Origin: Nostoc sp. FACHB-973
GTDB lineage: Bacteria > Cyanobacteriota > Cyanobacteriia > Cyanobacteriales > Nostocaceae
Direction of reading: 5' to 3'
Length of the DNA: 54,942 nt
NCBI RefSeq assembly: GCF_014698115.1
Contig: NZ_JACJSJ010000051.1
Span: 1 to 54,942, forward strand
The position numbers were made by a program, and so were the translations under genes. This document shows positions 25,574 through 34,146 of this stretch, in pieces; the first letter of the stretch is position 1; every line of letters begins with the position of its first letter. Under the pieces are notes generated by a model, which searched no databases, was not told where the DNA came from, and was given only the letters and a program-made list of their open reading frames with translations.

Positions 25574-26302
25574 TTATTTTTCTGGATTCTTCGACCAAGC
25601 AGGGTGAGATAATAAAGAAGCAAAAACTCGCACTCCCCGTAGTTGATTAGAAAGGGGTAAATGACCTCTAGGGGCGCTTAAATCCCACGTAAATTCATGG
25701 GGATAACGAGTCCAATTATTACCTTGTTTCCAGCCAATTTTCGGCCAGAAATTCTCCCAGTTTTTGCCTAAACTCAACCAAATTTCTCGCTGCACTGAAA
25801 AGCCAAATTTGCCCTCGGAGTGGACTAACCATAGATTGTTAATAGTTTGCAAGTCAACAGCCGAGGAATTTTCTACCTCAGTAAAATACAACCATTTGCG
25901 TTGTACAGCCGTTGGCCCGGAGAGTTCACACATTTTTTCGATGGTTATGCGATCGGCAGCTTGGAAATCTTGAAGGGCGAGTAGCTGTTGCAAAGGATTG
26001 TAATTAATCCCGCACTCTGATTTTAGAGGTACAATTCCCTCAGGAAACCAAGAGAGCAGAAATTCTTTGGCTTGGGGTGCATCGGACTTGTAAAGGACTT
26101 GGTATGCTTTACCATCAACCCAAGTCGCTGGATGATCGCGTCGTTTCAGTAAAAATTCCATCAACACCTCTAATCCCTCATTACCCAACTGTGCTAGCTG
26201 TGAGATGATTTGTTGTTGGACTTGAATAGACCCAGCGATTAATGGTTGTCGGAGGGAGTCGATGTCAGTAGGAGGGCCTGATAAAATCATTGGGTCTGTC
26301 AT
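25574..26302 (-). CDS. gun4: GUN4 domain protein, Mg-chelatase regulator
   Basis: 242 residues with the two-part layout of cyanobacterial Gun4: an N-terminal helical bundle (about 10-85) and the porphyrin-binding GUN4 core (DFQAADRITIEKMCELSG, then IDNLWLVHSEGKFGFSVQRE-like sequence, then LRGVRVFASLLSHPAW). It binds protoporphyrin IX and Mg-protoporphyrin and stimulates magnesium chelatase in chlorophyll synthesis. It stands alone upstream of hicBA, separated by 23 bp, in the same direction. Confidence 0.92.
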   Translation of the reverse strand: MTDPMILSGPPTDIDSLRQPLIAGSIQVQQQIISQLAQLGNEGLEVLMEFLLKRRDHPATWVDGKAYQVLYKSDAPQAKEFLLSWFPEGIVPLKSECGINYNPLQQLLALQDFQAADRITIEKMCELSGPTAVQRKWLYFTEVENSSAVDLQTINNLWLVHSEGKFGFSVQREIWLSLGKNWENFWPKIGWKQGNNWTRYPHEFTWDLSAPRGHLPLSNQLRGVRVFASLLSHPAWSKNPEK

Positions 26303-26340
26303 GCCATTACTCGTATTAGCGGGAGCGTGAAAAAGCGGTC

Positions 26341-26480
26341 AGCTATCGAGCATTCTCCAAGGCGAACCATCGATAGCGAAAAGTAGTTTACTATTTTTGA
26401 TCGTACAAAATTGCGATCGCTTCACCCAATGCCACACTTGATCTGCAAATAATGTACAAGGGAATAGGGGGACAATCTGC
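26341..26480 (-). pseudogene. Possible 3' remnant of a small gene
   Basis: A minus-strand frame reads CTLFADQVWHWVKRSQFCTI and then KNSKLLFAIDGSPWRMLDS before a stop at 26341. It looks protein-like (Trp, Cys, charged residues), but its upstream continuation runs straight into heptamer repeats with no start codon. A GTG inside the segment is the only start candidate. It may be a gene whose 5' end was replaced by repeats. Weakly supported. Confidence 0.3.
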
Positions 26481-26486
26481 GCTTCA

Positions 26487-26640
26487 GGGGAGTGGGGAGT
26501 GGGGAGTGGGGAGATGAGGGAGATGAGGGGGATGAGGGAGCAGGGGGAGAAATAGCCAATGCCCAGTCCCCAATCCCGACTCCCCAATCCCGACTCCCCA
26601 ATCCCCAATCCCCAATCCCCAATTCCCAATCCCAACAGCG
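26487..26640. repeat. Heptamer and nonamer tandem repeats upstream of icd
   Basis: GTGGGGA, GAGATGAGG and CCAATCC units in succession; they fill the region up to 24 bp before the icd start codon, where the promoter/leader of icd would be expected. Confidence 0.9.
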
Positions 26641-26663
26641 TATCTTTCAGGAGTGTTTGAAGT

Positions 26664-28085
26664 ATGTATGAGAAGATTACCCCCCCTACAACTGGAGCAA
26701 AAATCACCTTCAAAAATGGTGAACCAGTAGTACCAGATAATCCAATTATCCCTTTTATTCGCGGCGACGGTACAGGTATTGATATTTGGCCTGCTACCCA
26801 AAAGGTGCTAGATGCTGCGGTAGCTAAAGCATACAAAGGTCAACGCCAAATTAGTTGGTTCAAGGTTTACGCTGGGGATGAAGCCTGTGATTTATACGGA
26901 ACTTATCAGTATTTACCTCAGGATACTCTAACGGCAATTGAAGAATATGGTGTGGCTATTAAAGGGCCTTTAACTACCCCAGTTGGTGGCGGTATTCGTT
27001 CTTTAAATGTGGCACTACGGCAAATTTTTGACTTGTATGCTTGCGTGCGCCCTTGCCGCTACTACGCAGGCACACCCTCACCCCACAAAAATCCAGAAAA
27101 ACTGGATGTAATTGTTTATCGAGAGAATACTGAAGATATTTATTTAGGTATTGAGTGGCGGCAAGGTAGCGAAATTGGCGATCGCTTAATTAAAATTCTC
27201 AACGAAGAACTCATCCCCGCCACCCCAGAACACGGTAAAAAACGAATTCCCCTCGATTCTGGCATTGGGATTAAACCCATCAGTAAAACCGGTTCCCAGC
27301 GCCTAGTCAGACGTGCCATCAAACACGCCTTGCAATTGCCCAAACACAAGCAACAAGTGACTTTGGTGCATAAAGGCAACATCATGAAATACACCGAAGG
27401 CGCTTTCCGTGATTGGGGTTATGAACTAGCAACCAGCGAGTTTCGCCAAGAAACTGTCACCGAAAGGGAATCTTGGATTTTGAGCAACAAGGAAAAAAAT
27501 CCCAATATTTCCTTAGAAGAAAACGCCCGTCAAATCGATCCGGGGTTTGATGCTCTTACCGAAGAGAAAAAAGCGCAAATTGTCAAGGAAGTTGAAACAG
27601 TTCTTAACTCAATTTGGGCAAGCCACGGCGATGGTAAATGGAAAGATAAAGTTTTGGTGAACGACCGGATTGCTGACAGTATTTTTCAACAAATCCAAAC
27701 CAGACCCGATGAATATTCGATTCTGGCGACAATGAACTTGAACGGCGATTACTTGTCTGATGCTGCTGCGGCGATCGTTGGTGGATTGGGAATGGGGCCA
27801 GGAGCAAACATTGGCGATAGCAGTGCCATATTTGAAGCTACCCACGGCACCGCACCCAAACACGCCGGCTTAGATCGAATTAATCCTGGTTCAGTGATTT
27901 TGTCTGGTGTGATGATGCTGGAATTTCTCGGTTGGCAAGAAGCCGCAGACCTAGTTAAGAAAGGTTTAGGAGATGCGATCGCCAACAGCCAAGTCACCTA
28001 TGATTTAGCACGTTTGCTAGAACCACCAGTTGAACCCCTAAAATGTTCTGAATTTGCCGAAGCAATAATTCAGCACTTTGGTTAA
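26664..28085 (+). CDS. icd: NADP-dependent isocitrate dehydrogenase
   Basis: 473 residues, the length of cyanobacterial Icd. Diagnostic segments: IPFIRGDGTGIDIWPA, AIKGPLTTPVGGGIRSLNVALRQ (substrate Ser/Arg cluster), VIVYRENTEDIYLGIEW, LVHKGNIMKYTEGAF (catalytic Lys), DSIFQQIQTRP and NLNGDYLSDAAAA, and EATHGTAPKHAG for the cofactor. It makes 2-oxoglutarate, the carbon skeleton for ammonium assimilation and the nitrogen-status signal in cyanobacteria. Starts at the ATG at 26664, immediately after the repeat block. Confidence 0.97.
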   Translation: MYEKITPPTTGAKITFKNGEPVVPDNPIIPFIRGDGTGIDIWPATQKVLDAAVAKAYKGQRQISWFKVYAGDEACDLYGTYQYLPQDTLTAIEEYGVAIKGPLTTPVGGGIRSLNVALRQIFDLYACVRPCRYYAGTPSPHKNPEKLDVIVYRENTEDIYLGIEWRQGSEIGDRLIKILNEELIPATPEHGKKRIPLDSGIGIKPISKTGSQRLVRRAIKHALQLPKHKQQVTLVHKGNIMKYTEGAFRDWGYELATSEFRQETVTERESWILSNKEKNPNISLEENARQIDPGFDALTEEKKAQIVKEVETVLNSIWASHGDGKWKDKVLVNDRIADSIFQQIQTRPDEYSILATMNLNGDYLSDAAAAIVGGLGMGPGANIGDSSAIFEATHGTAPKHAGLDRINPGSVILSGVMMLEFLGWQEAADLVKKGLGDAIANSQVTYDLARLLEPPVEPLKCSEFAEAIIQHFG

Positions 28086-28156
28086 GTAGGAAATGGGGTA
28101 TGGGAAGTGCTGTTAGCGGTAGCGGGACGTTTAGCCGTGTGCTGAGTCAGGAGTTA

Positions 28157-28280
28157 AGGGACTGACAAAAAAAAATATCCAATTAACTCTTGTAGGGTGG
28201 GCGTCTCGCTCGCCCTATGGACTGAGCGGGCAAGATGCCCACCCCACAAAATTGGATAATTTATTTCTTGGAGTTCCCCT
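28157..28280. mobile_element. MITE-like element, diverged AGGGACTTCC family member
   Basis: Left end AGGGACTGACAAAAAAAAAT then ATCCAATT; right end AATTGGATAATTTATTTC then TTGGAGTTCCCCT, an imperfect inverted pair. The right end closely resembles the TAAATTATCC part of the MITEs at 10932 and 29251. The interior has a separate palindromic stretch (GGGTGGGCGTC ... GATGCCCACCCC). Confidence 0.6.
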
Positions 28281-28338
28281 GCTCCCTCATCTCCCTCATC
28301 TCCCTCATCTCCCCACTCCCCACTCCCCACTCCCTAAT
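28280..28338. repeat. Nonamer and heptamer repeats upstream of sodA
   Basis: CTCCCTCAT nonamers (about four) followed by CCCCACT heptamers. Confidence 0.9.
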
Positions 28339-28408
28339 TTTTTGCAACCAGAATCTAAGAAAATGAGAACAAGCAATTAATTGACATGGATTCGCTGCAA
28401 AAACTTAT

Positions 28409-29170
28409 ATGACTGTTAATCGACGTTATTTCTTGTTTTTACTCACAGCAGGTGCTGGTGCTTTGGCCTTAGATGCTTGTGCATTGGCAGAAAGTTCTCC
28501 TGAAGGAAACACTGCAACTCCCGCCACAACACCAAACACAACCGGGGCTATCCAACTACCACCTTTACCCTACGCCTATGAAGCCCTAGAACCACACATT
28601 GATGCCAAAACAATGCAGTTTCATCACGATAAACACCACGCAACTTATGTGAAAAACCTGAATGCGGCATTAGAGAAACATCCAGAACTCAAAAACAAAA
28701 GTGTTGAAGAACTTTTGCAAAAACTTAACACAGTACCACAAGATATTCGTAAAACAGTACAAAATAATGGCGGTGGTCATGTGAACCATTCCATGTTCTG
28801 GAAAATTATGAAGCCCAAAGGTGGTGGAGAACCAACAGGAGATATAGCCTCAGCTATTAATCAAAATTTTGGTAGTTTTGCAGCTTTCAAAAAACAGTTC
28901 AACGAAGCTGGTGCTGGCCGTTTTGGTAGTGGTTGGGTTTGGCTAGTGCGTAACAAAAATGGCAAGCTGGAAGTAACTTCTACAGCTAATCAAGATAGTC
29001 CTCTTAGCCAAGGTAAATATCCCATCCTGGGCAATGACGTATGGGAACACGCATATTATCTCAACTACCAAAACCGCCGCGCTGATTACTTAGAGGCGTG
29101 GTGGAATGTGGTTAACTGGGATGAGATTAACAAGCGATTTGCAGACGCTAAAAAATTTAAATTTGCTTAG
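28409..29170 (+). CDS. sodA: Exported manganese superoxide dismutase
   Basis: 253 residues. The catalytic part (about 52-253) has metal ligands in KTMQFHHDKHHATYV, GHVNHSMFW and GNDVWEHAYYLNYQNRRADY. The NNGGGHVNH glycine and TANQDSPL glutamine favour Mn over Fe. It is extended at the N-terminus by a leader: NRRYFLFLLTAGAGALALDAC resembles a twin-arginine signal with a possible lipid-attachment Cys, followed by a Thr/Pro-rich linker. This predicts a membrane-tethered, extracytoplasmic (thylakoid lumen or periplasm) enzyme removing superoxide. Confidence 0.93.
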   Translation: MTVNRRYFLFLLTAGAGALALDACALAESSPEGNTATPATTPNTTGAIQLPPLPYAYEALEPHIDAKTMQFHHDKHHATYVKNLNAALEKHPELKNKSVEELLQKLNTVPQDIRKTVQNNGGGHVNHSMFWKIMKPKGGGEPTGDIASAINQNFGSFAAFKKQFNEAGAGRFGSGWVWLVRNKNGKLEVTSTANQDSPLSQGKYPILGNDVWEHAYYLNYQNRRADYLEAWWNVVNWDEINKRFADAKKFKFA

Positions 29171-29250
29171 ATAGGAGCGATGGGGAGACAGAAGAATTAC
29201 TCGAAATCTTCCCATCTCCTCTGGCAATTGGAAAGTATAAGACTTGCCTT

Positions 29251-29469
29251 AGGGACTTCCAAAAAATAAATTATCCCAAATTATTTTTACATTTTTCGGT
29301 TAGCACAGCTAGCTGTGGTATCCTACGTTCGCGGAGCGTCCCGCAGGGATGGAATGTTTTTTACAGCGCTTTTCATGTGTTTGAACCACAATTCTCGGTA
29401 GGGGCGCACAGCTGTGCGCCCCTACAACGTGGTCTATTTACCTGAAAATTGCTGTAATTGGAAGTCCCT
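29251..29469. mobile_element. MITE, AGGGACTTCCA family, copy 2 (219 bp, nested insertions)
   Basis: The left 60 bp match the reverse complement of copy 1 (10932-11033) almost base for base (AAATTATCCCAAATTATT, then TACATTTTTCGG). The right end is TTGGAAGTCCCT. The interior is enlarged by GCGGAGCGTCCCGCAGGGAT and by a second, complete 28-bp palindrome at 29398. Flanks suggest TTA/TA duplication. It lies between sodA and the convergent rsmG. Confidence 0.85.
29398..29425. repeat. 28-bp perfect palindrome (GCACAGCTGTGC centre)
   Basis: Left half GTAGGGGCGCACAG and exact complement. It lies inside MITE copy 2. Confidence 0.9.
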
Positions 29470-29478
29470 TAGGAGATG

Positions 29479-30216
29479 TCAAAGAGGCTTTTGAGTAGGT
29501 AGACCAGTAGCACGGGGAAACTGAGTTGGTGTCGTGGCTATCTTACGCAAATACACACAGTGGCGGATACTTGTACTTAAAGGAGTTACGAATTTTTCGA
29601 TCGCTTCAATAACGCCGCCCAATTGTTTAACAGCATTTTGCAAAGCTGTTGTTTCATCTTCTGTCCAATTACCACGATAAATTATGGCTAAACCTCCCTG
29701 TTTGAGCAGTGGTAGTGTATATTCTGCACAAACAGAGACTGTCCCCACAGCACGGATTAAGGCAATATCATAAGCTTGTCGGTGTTTGGGTTGCTGACCA
29801 ATTTCTTCAGCCCTGCCAACAAGAGTTTTAGCATTTGTCAGGGCCAGTTCAGTTAATATTTTTTCAATAAAAGTAATTTTTTTGCGGGTTGAATCCATGA
29901 GAGTCATTGTGCAATTAGGTGCAATAATTGTCACTGGAATACCCGGAAACCCGGCACCTGTACCAATATCAATCACAGATGCACCCTCTTGGAGAGAGGA
30001 AATAAATTGCTCCTGTGGCGCAATTCCTCGCAGTGAATCCCAGAGATGTTTTTCCCAAAATTCTTGGGGGTCAGTGATGCGAGTTAAATTTAATTGGCGG
30101 TTACCTTCTAGGATTAACTCATAAAGCTTTTGGAATTGCGCCTGCTGTTGAACAGTTGGTTGCCAATTGAGAGTTTGCTGCCAAATTTCTGCCATTTCAG
30201 GCAATGAGTTGGTCAT
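29479..30216 (-). CDS. rsmG: 16S rRNA (guanine-527 N7)-methyltransferase
   Basis: 245 residues. Family marks are RQLNLTRITDPQEFWEKHLWDSL, the SAM-binding loop VIDIGTGAGFPGIP, LMDSTRKKITFIEKI and IALIRAVGTV. It methylates G527 of 16S rRNA in the decoding region. The C-terminal 20 residues (TTPTQFPRATGLPTQKPL) include the RxxGLPTxxPL segment usual for cyanobacterial and other RsmG. Start ATG at 30216 abuts a TTTGTCA-type heptamer repeat. Confidence 0.95.
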   Translation of the reverse strand: MTNSLPEMAEIWQQTLNWQPTVQQQAQFQKLYELILEGNRQLNLTRITDPQEFWEKHLWDSLRGIAPQEQFISSLQEGASVIDIGTGAGFPGIPVTIIAPNCTMTLMDSTRKKITFIEKILTELALTNAKTLVGRAEEIGQQPKHRQAYDIALIRAVGTVSVCAEYTLPLLKQGGLAIIYRGNWTEDETTALQNAVKQLGGVIEAIEKFVTPLSTSIRHCVYLRKIATTPTQFPRATGLPTQKPL

Positions 30217-30412
30217 TTGTCATTTGTTATTTGTCGTTTGTCATTGGGCATGGGGCATTGGAAGAGGCAGAGGGGCAGAGGGGCAGAGGGGAAAGAACAA
30301 GGCAGATTGAACTCTCCTCTGCTCCCCTGCTCCCCTGCTCCCCTACTCCCCTGCTCCCCTACTCCCCTGCCTCCCCATCTCCCTACTCCCCACTCCCTAC
30401 TCCCCCACTCAC
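30205..30412. repeat. Heptamer/octamer repeat block between two convergent-side genes
   Basis: ATTTGTC/TTTGTCA units, GGCAGAGG octamers, CTGCTCCC-type octamers and CTCCCCA heptamers cover about 200 bp without coding content. Confidence 0.85.
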
Positions 30413-31083
30413 ACCGTCGGCAGAGGTTCTTTAACTTTGGCTTCTAGTGTTTTTGGGTCAACTGATTCTAGTTCACCGTGGTTGAGTGTCCAGCAACGAT
30501 CTGCGATCGCTAACAGATCTCCAGCATCGTGTGTCACTACCAATAGTGTCCAATCTTGTTTGAGTTTTGCTAATAAATTTACCAGCTGCCGCCGCATTGA
30601 CCAATCTAATCCAGCAGTGGGTTCATCCAACAAGAGTACATTTGGCTGGCGAATCAATTGCACTGCCAAAGCTAAACGCCGCTGCTGACCACCACTCAAA
30701 GCATGGGGGGCAGTGGAGAGCGATAAATGCTCTAATCCCACCTCACTCAGGGCGTTTCTGACTCGATCTGACCCTAATTCCGGATGTCCTAAACGCAATT
30801 CTTCTAAAATCGAACTACCGCAAAAATGCCGTTCTGGAAACTGAAACACTAACCCAGCCAATTGTTGTAGCTGTTCGGGAATCAGTTCTTGTTCGCGCCA
30901 AAAGAGTGCGCCAGAGGTGGGTTCAGCTAGTCCAGATAAAATTTCTAGTAAAGTACTTTTACCAGAACCACTCGGACCAATAATCAGACCAAGCTGCTGG
31001 GGTGCTAATTCTAAGTTGATCGATTTGAGAATCGCTGTTGGGCACGCTGTGGGGTGATAAATTAGATTTCGGAGATAGAGCAT
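30409..31083 (-). CDS. ECF-type ABC transporter ATPase
   Basis: 224 residues. Walker A IIGPSGSGKST, signature ALSGGQQRRLALAVQLI, Walker B VLLLDEPTAGLD, switch VVTHD. The Q-loop region LVFQFPERHFCGSSILEEL is characteristic of EcfA/CbiO subunits of energy-coupling-factor transporters for vitamins or metal ions. Neither the EcfT membrane partner nor an S component is nearby, so substrate is unknown. The C-terminus ends close to the repeat block. Confidence 0.82.
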   Translation of the reverse strand: MLYLRNLIYHPTACPTAILKSINLELAPQQLGLIIGPSGSGKSTLLEILSGLAEPTSGALFWREQELIPEQLQQLAGLVFQFPERHFCGSSILEELRLGHPELGSDRVRNALSEVGLEHLSLSTAPHALSGGQQRRLALAVQLIRQPNVLLLDEPTAGLDWSMRRQLVNLLAKLKQDWTLLVVTHDAGDLLAIADRCWTLNHGELESVDPKTLEAKVKEPLPTV

Positions 31084-31397
31084 TTGTTAAGATTACCAAA
31101 AAGTCGGCAAATTACTGATTAACTACACCAAGAGCAGCTGGAAAATTCTAAAAAAAATTCATATTACATTACTTGCTTTAACACCCTAATCTAGCAGCAA
31201 GAATTATCCACCTTTTCTCCATTGTGGCAGACTCACCCTTAAACAATGGCTACAACATGCCTGGGAACATGAAAAAATTACCCAAGTCAACCTTGATAGA
31301 AAATTTTGCCTCAAGCAGACACAAGTTAAAATTAGCCATTTTTGCATTCTAAGTAACACATACAACTATTTCAACCGCAATTATTCTGAGGGTTAAA
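31084..31397. other. Intergenic region, divergent promoters expected
   Basis: 314 bp between the divergent ECF-type ATPase and TPR genes. No gene, repeat or clear promoter box that I would defend. Confidence 0.5.
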
Positions 31398-32360
31398 ATG
31401 ACTCAAAGGTTTTCCTGTTCTCAATTAGTCGTGTTTGCTAGACTCACTAAATTTGCTCAGGTGGGTTTTGGGGCTGCGTTCGCCTTTGGCGTTGCCCCTT
31501 GGGCAATCGCACTTAATCTTTCCATAAATCCCTCGTTAGCTGGCGATCCCTTTCGCACTGAGAAACCTCATGAGATTGGCGATCAAACTCAAGCAGCTTT
31601 TGAAGCGATTTTCCAACAAGGCAATTATCGAGCAGCAGAAGGTTACCTCAAAGAAGCACTAGCCAAAGAGCCAAATGAACCTCTAGCTTATGCCATGAAA
31701 GCATCTTTAGCATACGGAAATAAGGATTGGGCTAAACTAAGCACCTACAGCCAGAAAACCTTGGAAAGCGCACAAAAGTTGATTCCTACTGACCCATTAC
31801 GTGGTAATTTATACACTGCCGTTGGTCATTTTTTAGAGGGTTCTGTAATTCTCATCCGTGAAGGTACAGCCAACGGTGTACCAGAAGCTTTTGGTCGCTT
31901 GCGGCAAGTTTATAAATATTTAGACAAAGCCGAAGCGATTTCTGCCAACGATCCAGAACTGAATTTAATCAAGGGTTATATGGATTTATTGTTGGCGGTT
32001 AATTTGCCTTTCGCTAGTCCAGATCAAGCAATTGGACGCTTACAAGAAAATGCTGCTCCTCAGTATCTCGTGCATCGGGGTATTGCCCTTGCCTATCGGG
32101 ATTTAAAACGGTATCCTCAAGCACTAGAGTCTGTCAACCGTGCCATTGAAACCGCAGGCGATAATCCAGAAATTTATTATCTCAAAGCCCAAATTCTGAG
32201 ACGACTAGGGGAAAAAGAAAAAAGTCAGCAACTGATTAAGGAAGCGATCGCTAATTTTGACAAAGCATTGACTAAAAAATCCCAACTCCCAAGTAATTTA
32301 GTCAAACAAATCGAGAGTGAACGGAAAAATGCTATTAGCTTAAATAATTCAGCCAGATAA
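31398..32360 (+). CDS. Sll0314/Alr1548 family TPR protein
   Basis: 320 residues. An N-terminal signal-like hydrophobic segment lies at about 22-40. Tetratricopeptide-type helical pairs are clear: AAFEAIFQQGNYRAAEGYLKEA, PLAYAMKASLAYGNKDW, then AIGRLQ, IALAYRDLKRYPQALESVNRAI and PEIYYLKAQILRRLGEKEKS. It probably acts as an exported scaffold; no enzymatic motif. The segment GAAFAFGVAPWA is encoded by a repeat-like GCGTTCGCCTTTGGCGTTGCCC stretch. Confidence 0.75.
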   Translation: MTQRFSCSQLVVFARLTKFAQVGFGAAFAFGVAPWAIALNLSINPSLAGDPFRTEKPHEIGDQTQAAFEAIFQQGNYRAAEGYLKEALAKEPNEPLAYAMKASLAYGNKDWAKLSTYSQKTLESAQKLIPTDPLRGNLYTAVGHFLEGSVILIREGTANGVPEAFGRLRQVYKYLDKAEAISANDPELNLIKGYMDLLLAVNLPFASPDQAIGRLQENAAPQYLVHRGIALAYRDLKRYPQALESVNRAIETAGDNPEIYYLKAQILRRLGEKEKSQQLIKEAIANFDKALTKKSQLPSNLVKQIESERKNAISLNNSAR

Positions 32361-32534
32361 TTGGGCATTGGGCATTGGGCATTAGGCATGGGAGGTGTGG
32401 GAGGATGGGGAAGAAATCTTTCCCCCCTCTCTCCCCACACTCCCCACACTCCCCACACTCCCCCATCTCCCCCTGCCTCCCCTGCCCCCCTGCCTCCCTC
32501 CTCCCCACTCCCCACTCCCCACTCCCCATTCCCA
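32361..32534. repeat. Heptamer repeat block after the TPR gene
   Basis: GGGCATT heptamers, CCCCACACT nonamers and CCCCACT heptamers fill the gap before the DUF3531 gene. Confidence 0.9.
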
Positions 32535-32583
32535 ACTTTGATATGCTTAGTCTCAGTCATAATAATTCAGGTATTTGACCAAA

Positions 32584-33036
32584 ATGCAAATTCAGTTCCG
32601 CGAAATTAATCCTTTTGATGTATGGATTTGGCTAAAATTCAGCACAAATCCTTCTGAACGCGAAAAGCAGTATATAGAAGAAGCTTTTGATTCCTGGTTT
32701 TATCTAGGTAAATTGGGTGCATTTAATGCAGAAAATCTCCAGGTACAGGAAACTGGACTCGATATCAACTACATGACTTATGATTCCCAAGGGTACAACA
32801 GAAGCTTACTAGCACTGATGCACAATATGGGTGAATTTGAATATCAAGGACAGTGGGCGCGTTGTTGGTTTGACTTGGGAACTAGTGATGGGATCGCCCT
32901 TGATATTTTAATCAATGCCCTCACACAACTAAGTGAGGAATATGTCACTATTGAAGATTTGTACATCGGCGGCGAAAATGAAGATTGGCCTGTTGAAGAT
33001 AGCGAAAGCCGTCCTTCTTCTATTTATGATAATTAA
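32584..33036 (+). CDS. DUF3531 family protein
   Basis: 150 residues from ATG 32584 (MQIQFREINPFDVWIWLKF). The family pattern continues with EAFDSWFYLGKLGAFNAENLQVQE and ALMHNMGEFEYQGQWARCWFDLGTSDGIALDILINAL. It occurs in cyanobacteria and plastid-bearing plants; function unknown. Soluble, acidic. The downstream Nudix gene starts 8 bp after the stop, so the two are probably co-transcribed. Confidence 0.8.
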   Translation: MQIQFREINPFDVWIWLKFSTNPSEREKQYIEEAFDSWFYLGKLGAFNAENLQVQETGLDINYMTYDSQGYNRSLLALMHNMGEFEYQGQWARCWFDLGTSDGIALDILINALTQLSEEYVTIEDLYIGGENEDWPVEDSESRPSSIYDN

Positions 33037-33044
33037 TCACAATA

Positions 33045-33476
33045 ATGAGTAAACCTGGCGAAATTCGGGTATTAGCTTTAGGATTAATTCGAGATGGGAA
33101 TCGCATTTTTGTTTCTGAAGGCTACGACCCCGCAAAACAAGAAACATTTTATCGTGCTTTAGGTGGTGGCGTTGACTTTGGTGAAACTAGCCGCGAGGCG
33201 CTACAACGTGAATTTCAAGAAGAAATTCAGGCAGAGTTAACGAATATTCGCTATCTGGGTTGTATAGAAAATTTGTTTATTTTCAACGGTAGGCAAGGCC
33301 ACGAAATTATTCAACTTTATCAATGTGATTTTGCTGATCCGAAGTTTTATAAATTAGAAAGTTTAGTGTTTTTTGAATCAGAAAAACATAAACATAGGGC
33401 ACTATGGATAGATATTTTGCGCTTTCAATCTGGAGAGTTAAAATTAGTGCCAGAAGTGTTTTTTGAATATTTATAA
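33045..33476 (+). CDS. Nudix hydrolase
   Basis: 143 residues. The Nudix box is GGGVDFGETSREALQREFQEEIQAEL (positions about 41-66), with the REFQEE metal-binding glutamates intact. It hydrolyses a nucleoside diphosphate linked to another moiety; the substrate is not predictable. Second gene of a likely pair with the DUF3531 gene. Confidence 0.9.
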   Translation: MSKPGEIRVLALGLIRDGNRIFVSEGYDPAKQETFYRALGGGVDFGETSREALQREFQEEIQAELTNIRYLGCIENLFIFNGRQGHEIIQLYQCDFADPKFYKLESLVFFESEKHKHRALWIDILRFQSGELKLVPEVFFEYL

Positions 33477-34140
33477 ATCTAAAATACAATAATTATTCCA
33501 GCTAAAACATGCTATTCCTCAACTCTGGCTAGGCAATATTGATGAGTTGGATGGAATTGTAAGATTCGACAACGTTCTTCTGTCAAGTTAATGATTAGCG
33601 ATCGCACACCTACCAATTGTCCTCAATATTAATACTAAGCAATATTGTTAGTCTTGGTAATATTATTTGTAGCAATCTTGTATTAAACTTTGAATTACGG
33701 AATGTGCGTTAAATAAAAAGCTAATTTTGTAAAATTAGCTTTTTATCCTTGATTGTAGACCTAAGGTGGTCATGGGGTTGAGATGACCAGTGGCTGCGGG
33801 GCAGATGATACCAAAATGAGTCATATAGCAATTCTTAATTGTGTGCAATATAAAAACAATAATGGTTTACCCATTCAATAAGTCTTTAAAAGTCACTGCG
33901 ACTAGAGTATTTGTAATGGTTTAGTCATCAATTCCCAAAAAAGAAGAAAGATGTAACCAAAGCAATTACCGATTTAGAGCGTTATTTAACTAATAATCAA
34001 AGTCGTGGCGTATGTAATACGCTAACTAAGCTTTCTTTCCCACACCTTTTTTCGTTCACCCAATAAAACCGATCGCCATTCAGAAATCCCCTTGAAGGAA
34101 CTTGTAGTAATAACTGGTTATCTTTAATACCACAGCTTCC
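33477..34140. other. 664-bp gene-poor interval with decayed fragments
   Basis: No intact gene. Two short frames look like protein debris: a plus-strand HAIPQLWLGNIDELDGIVRF (about 33507-33590) and KKKDVTKAITDLERYLTNNQ (about 33940-34005). The latter could be a transposase remnant, but this is weak. A strong isolated hairpin is at 33716-33744. Confidence 0.5.
33716..33744. terminator. Isolated bidirectional hairpin terminator
   Basis: A perfect 13-bp inverted repeat, AAAAGCTAATTTT / AAAATTAGCTTTT, with a 2-nt centre and a T-run on the right (TTTTTA). It lies 240 bp after the Nudix gene, too far for a simple operon end, so it may end an unannotated transcript in 33480-33715. Confidence 0.65.
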
Positions 34141-34146
34141 TTGAAA

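Noticed and set aside
26339..26836. 165-codon minus-strand frame overlapping the icd start
   Set aside because: Most of it is translated heptamer repeat and antisense of icd; only the last about 45 codons look protein-like and are listed as a possible remnant.
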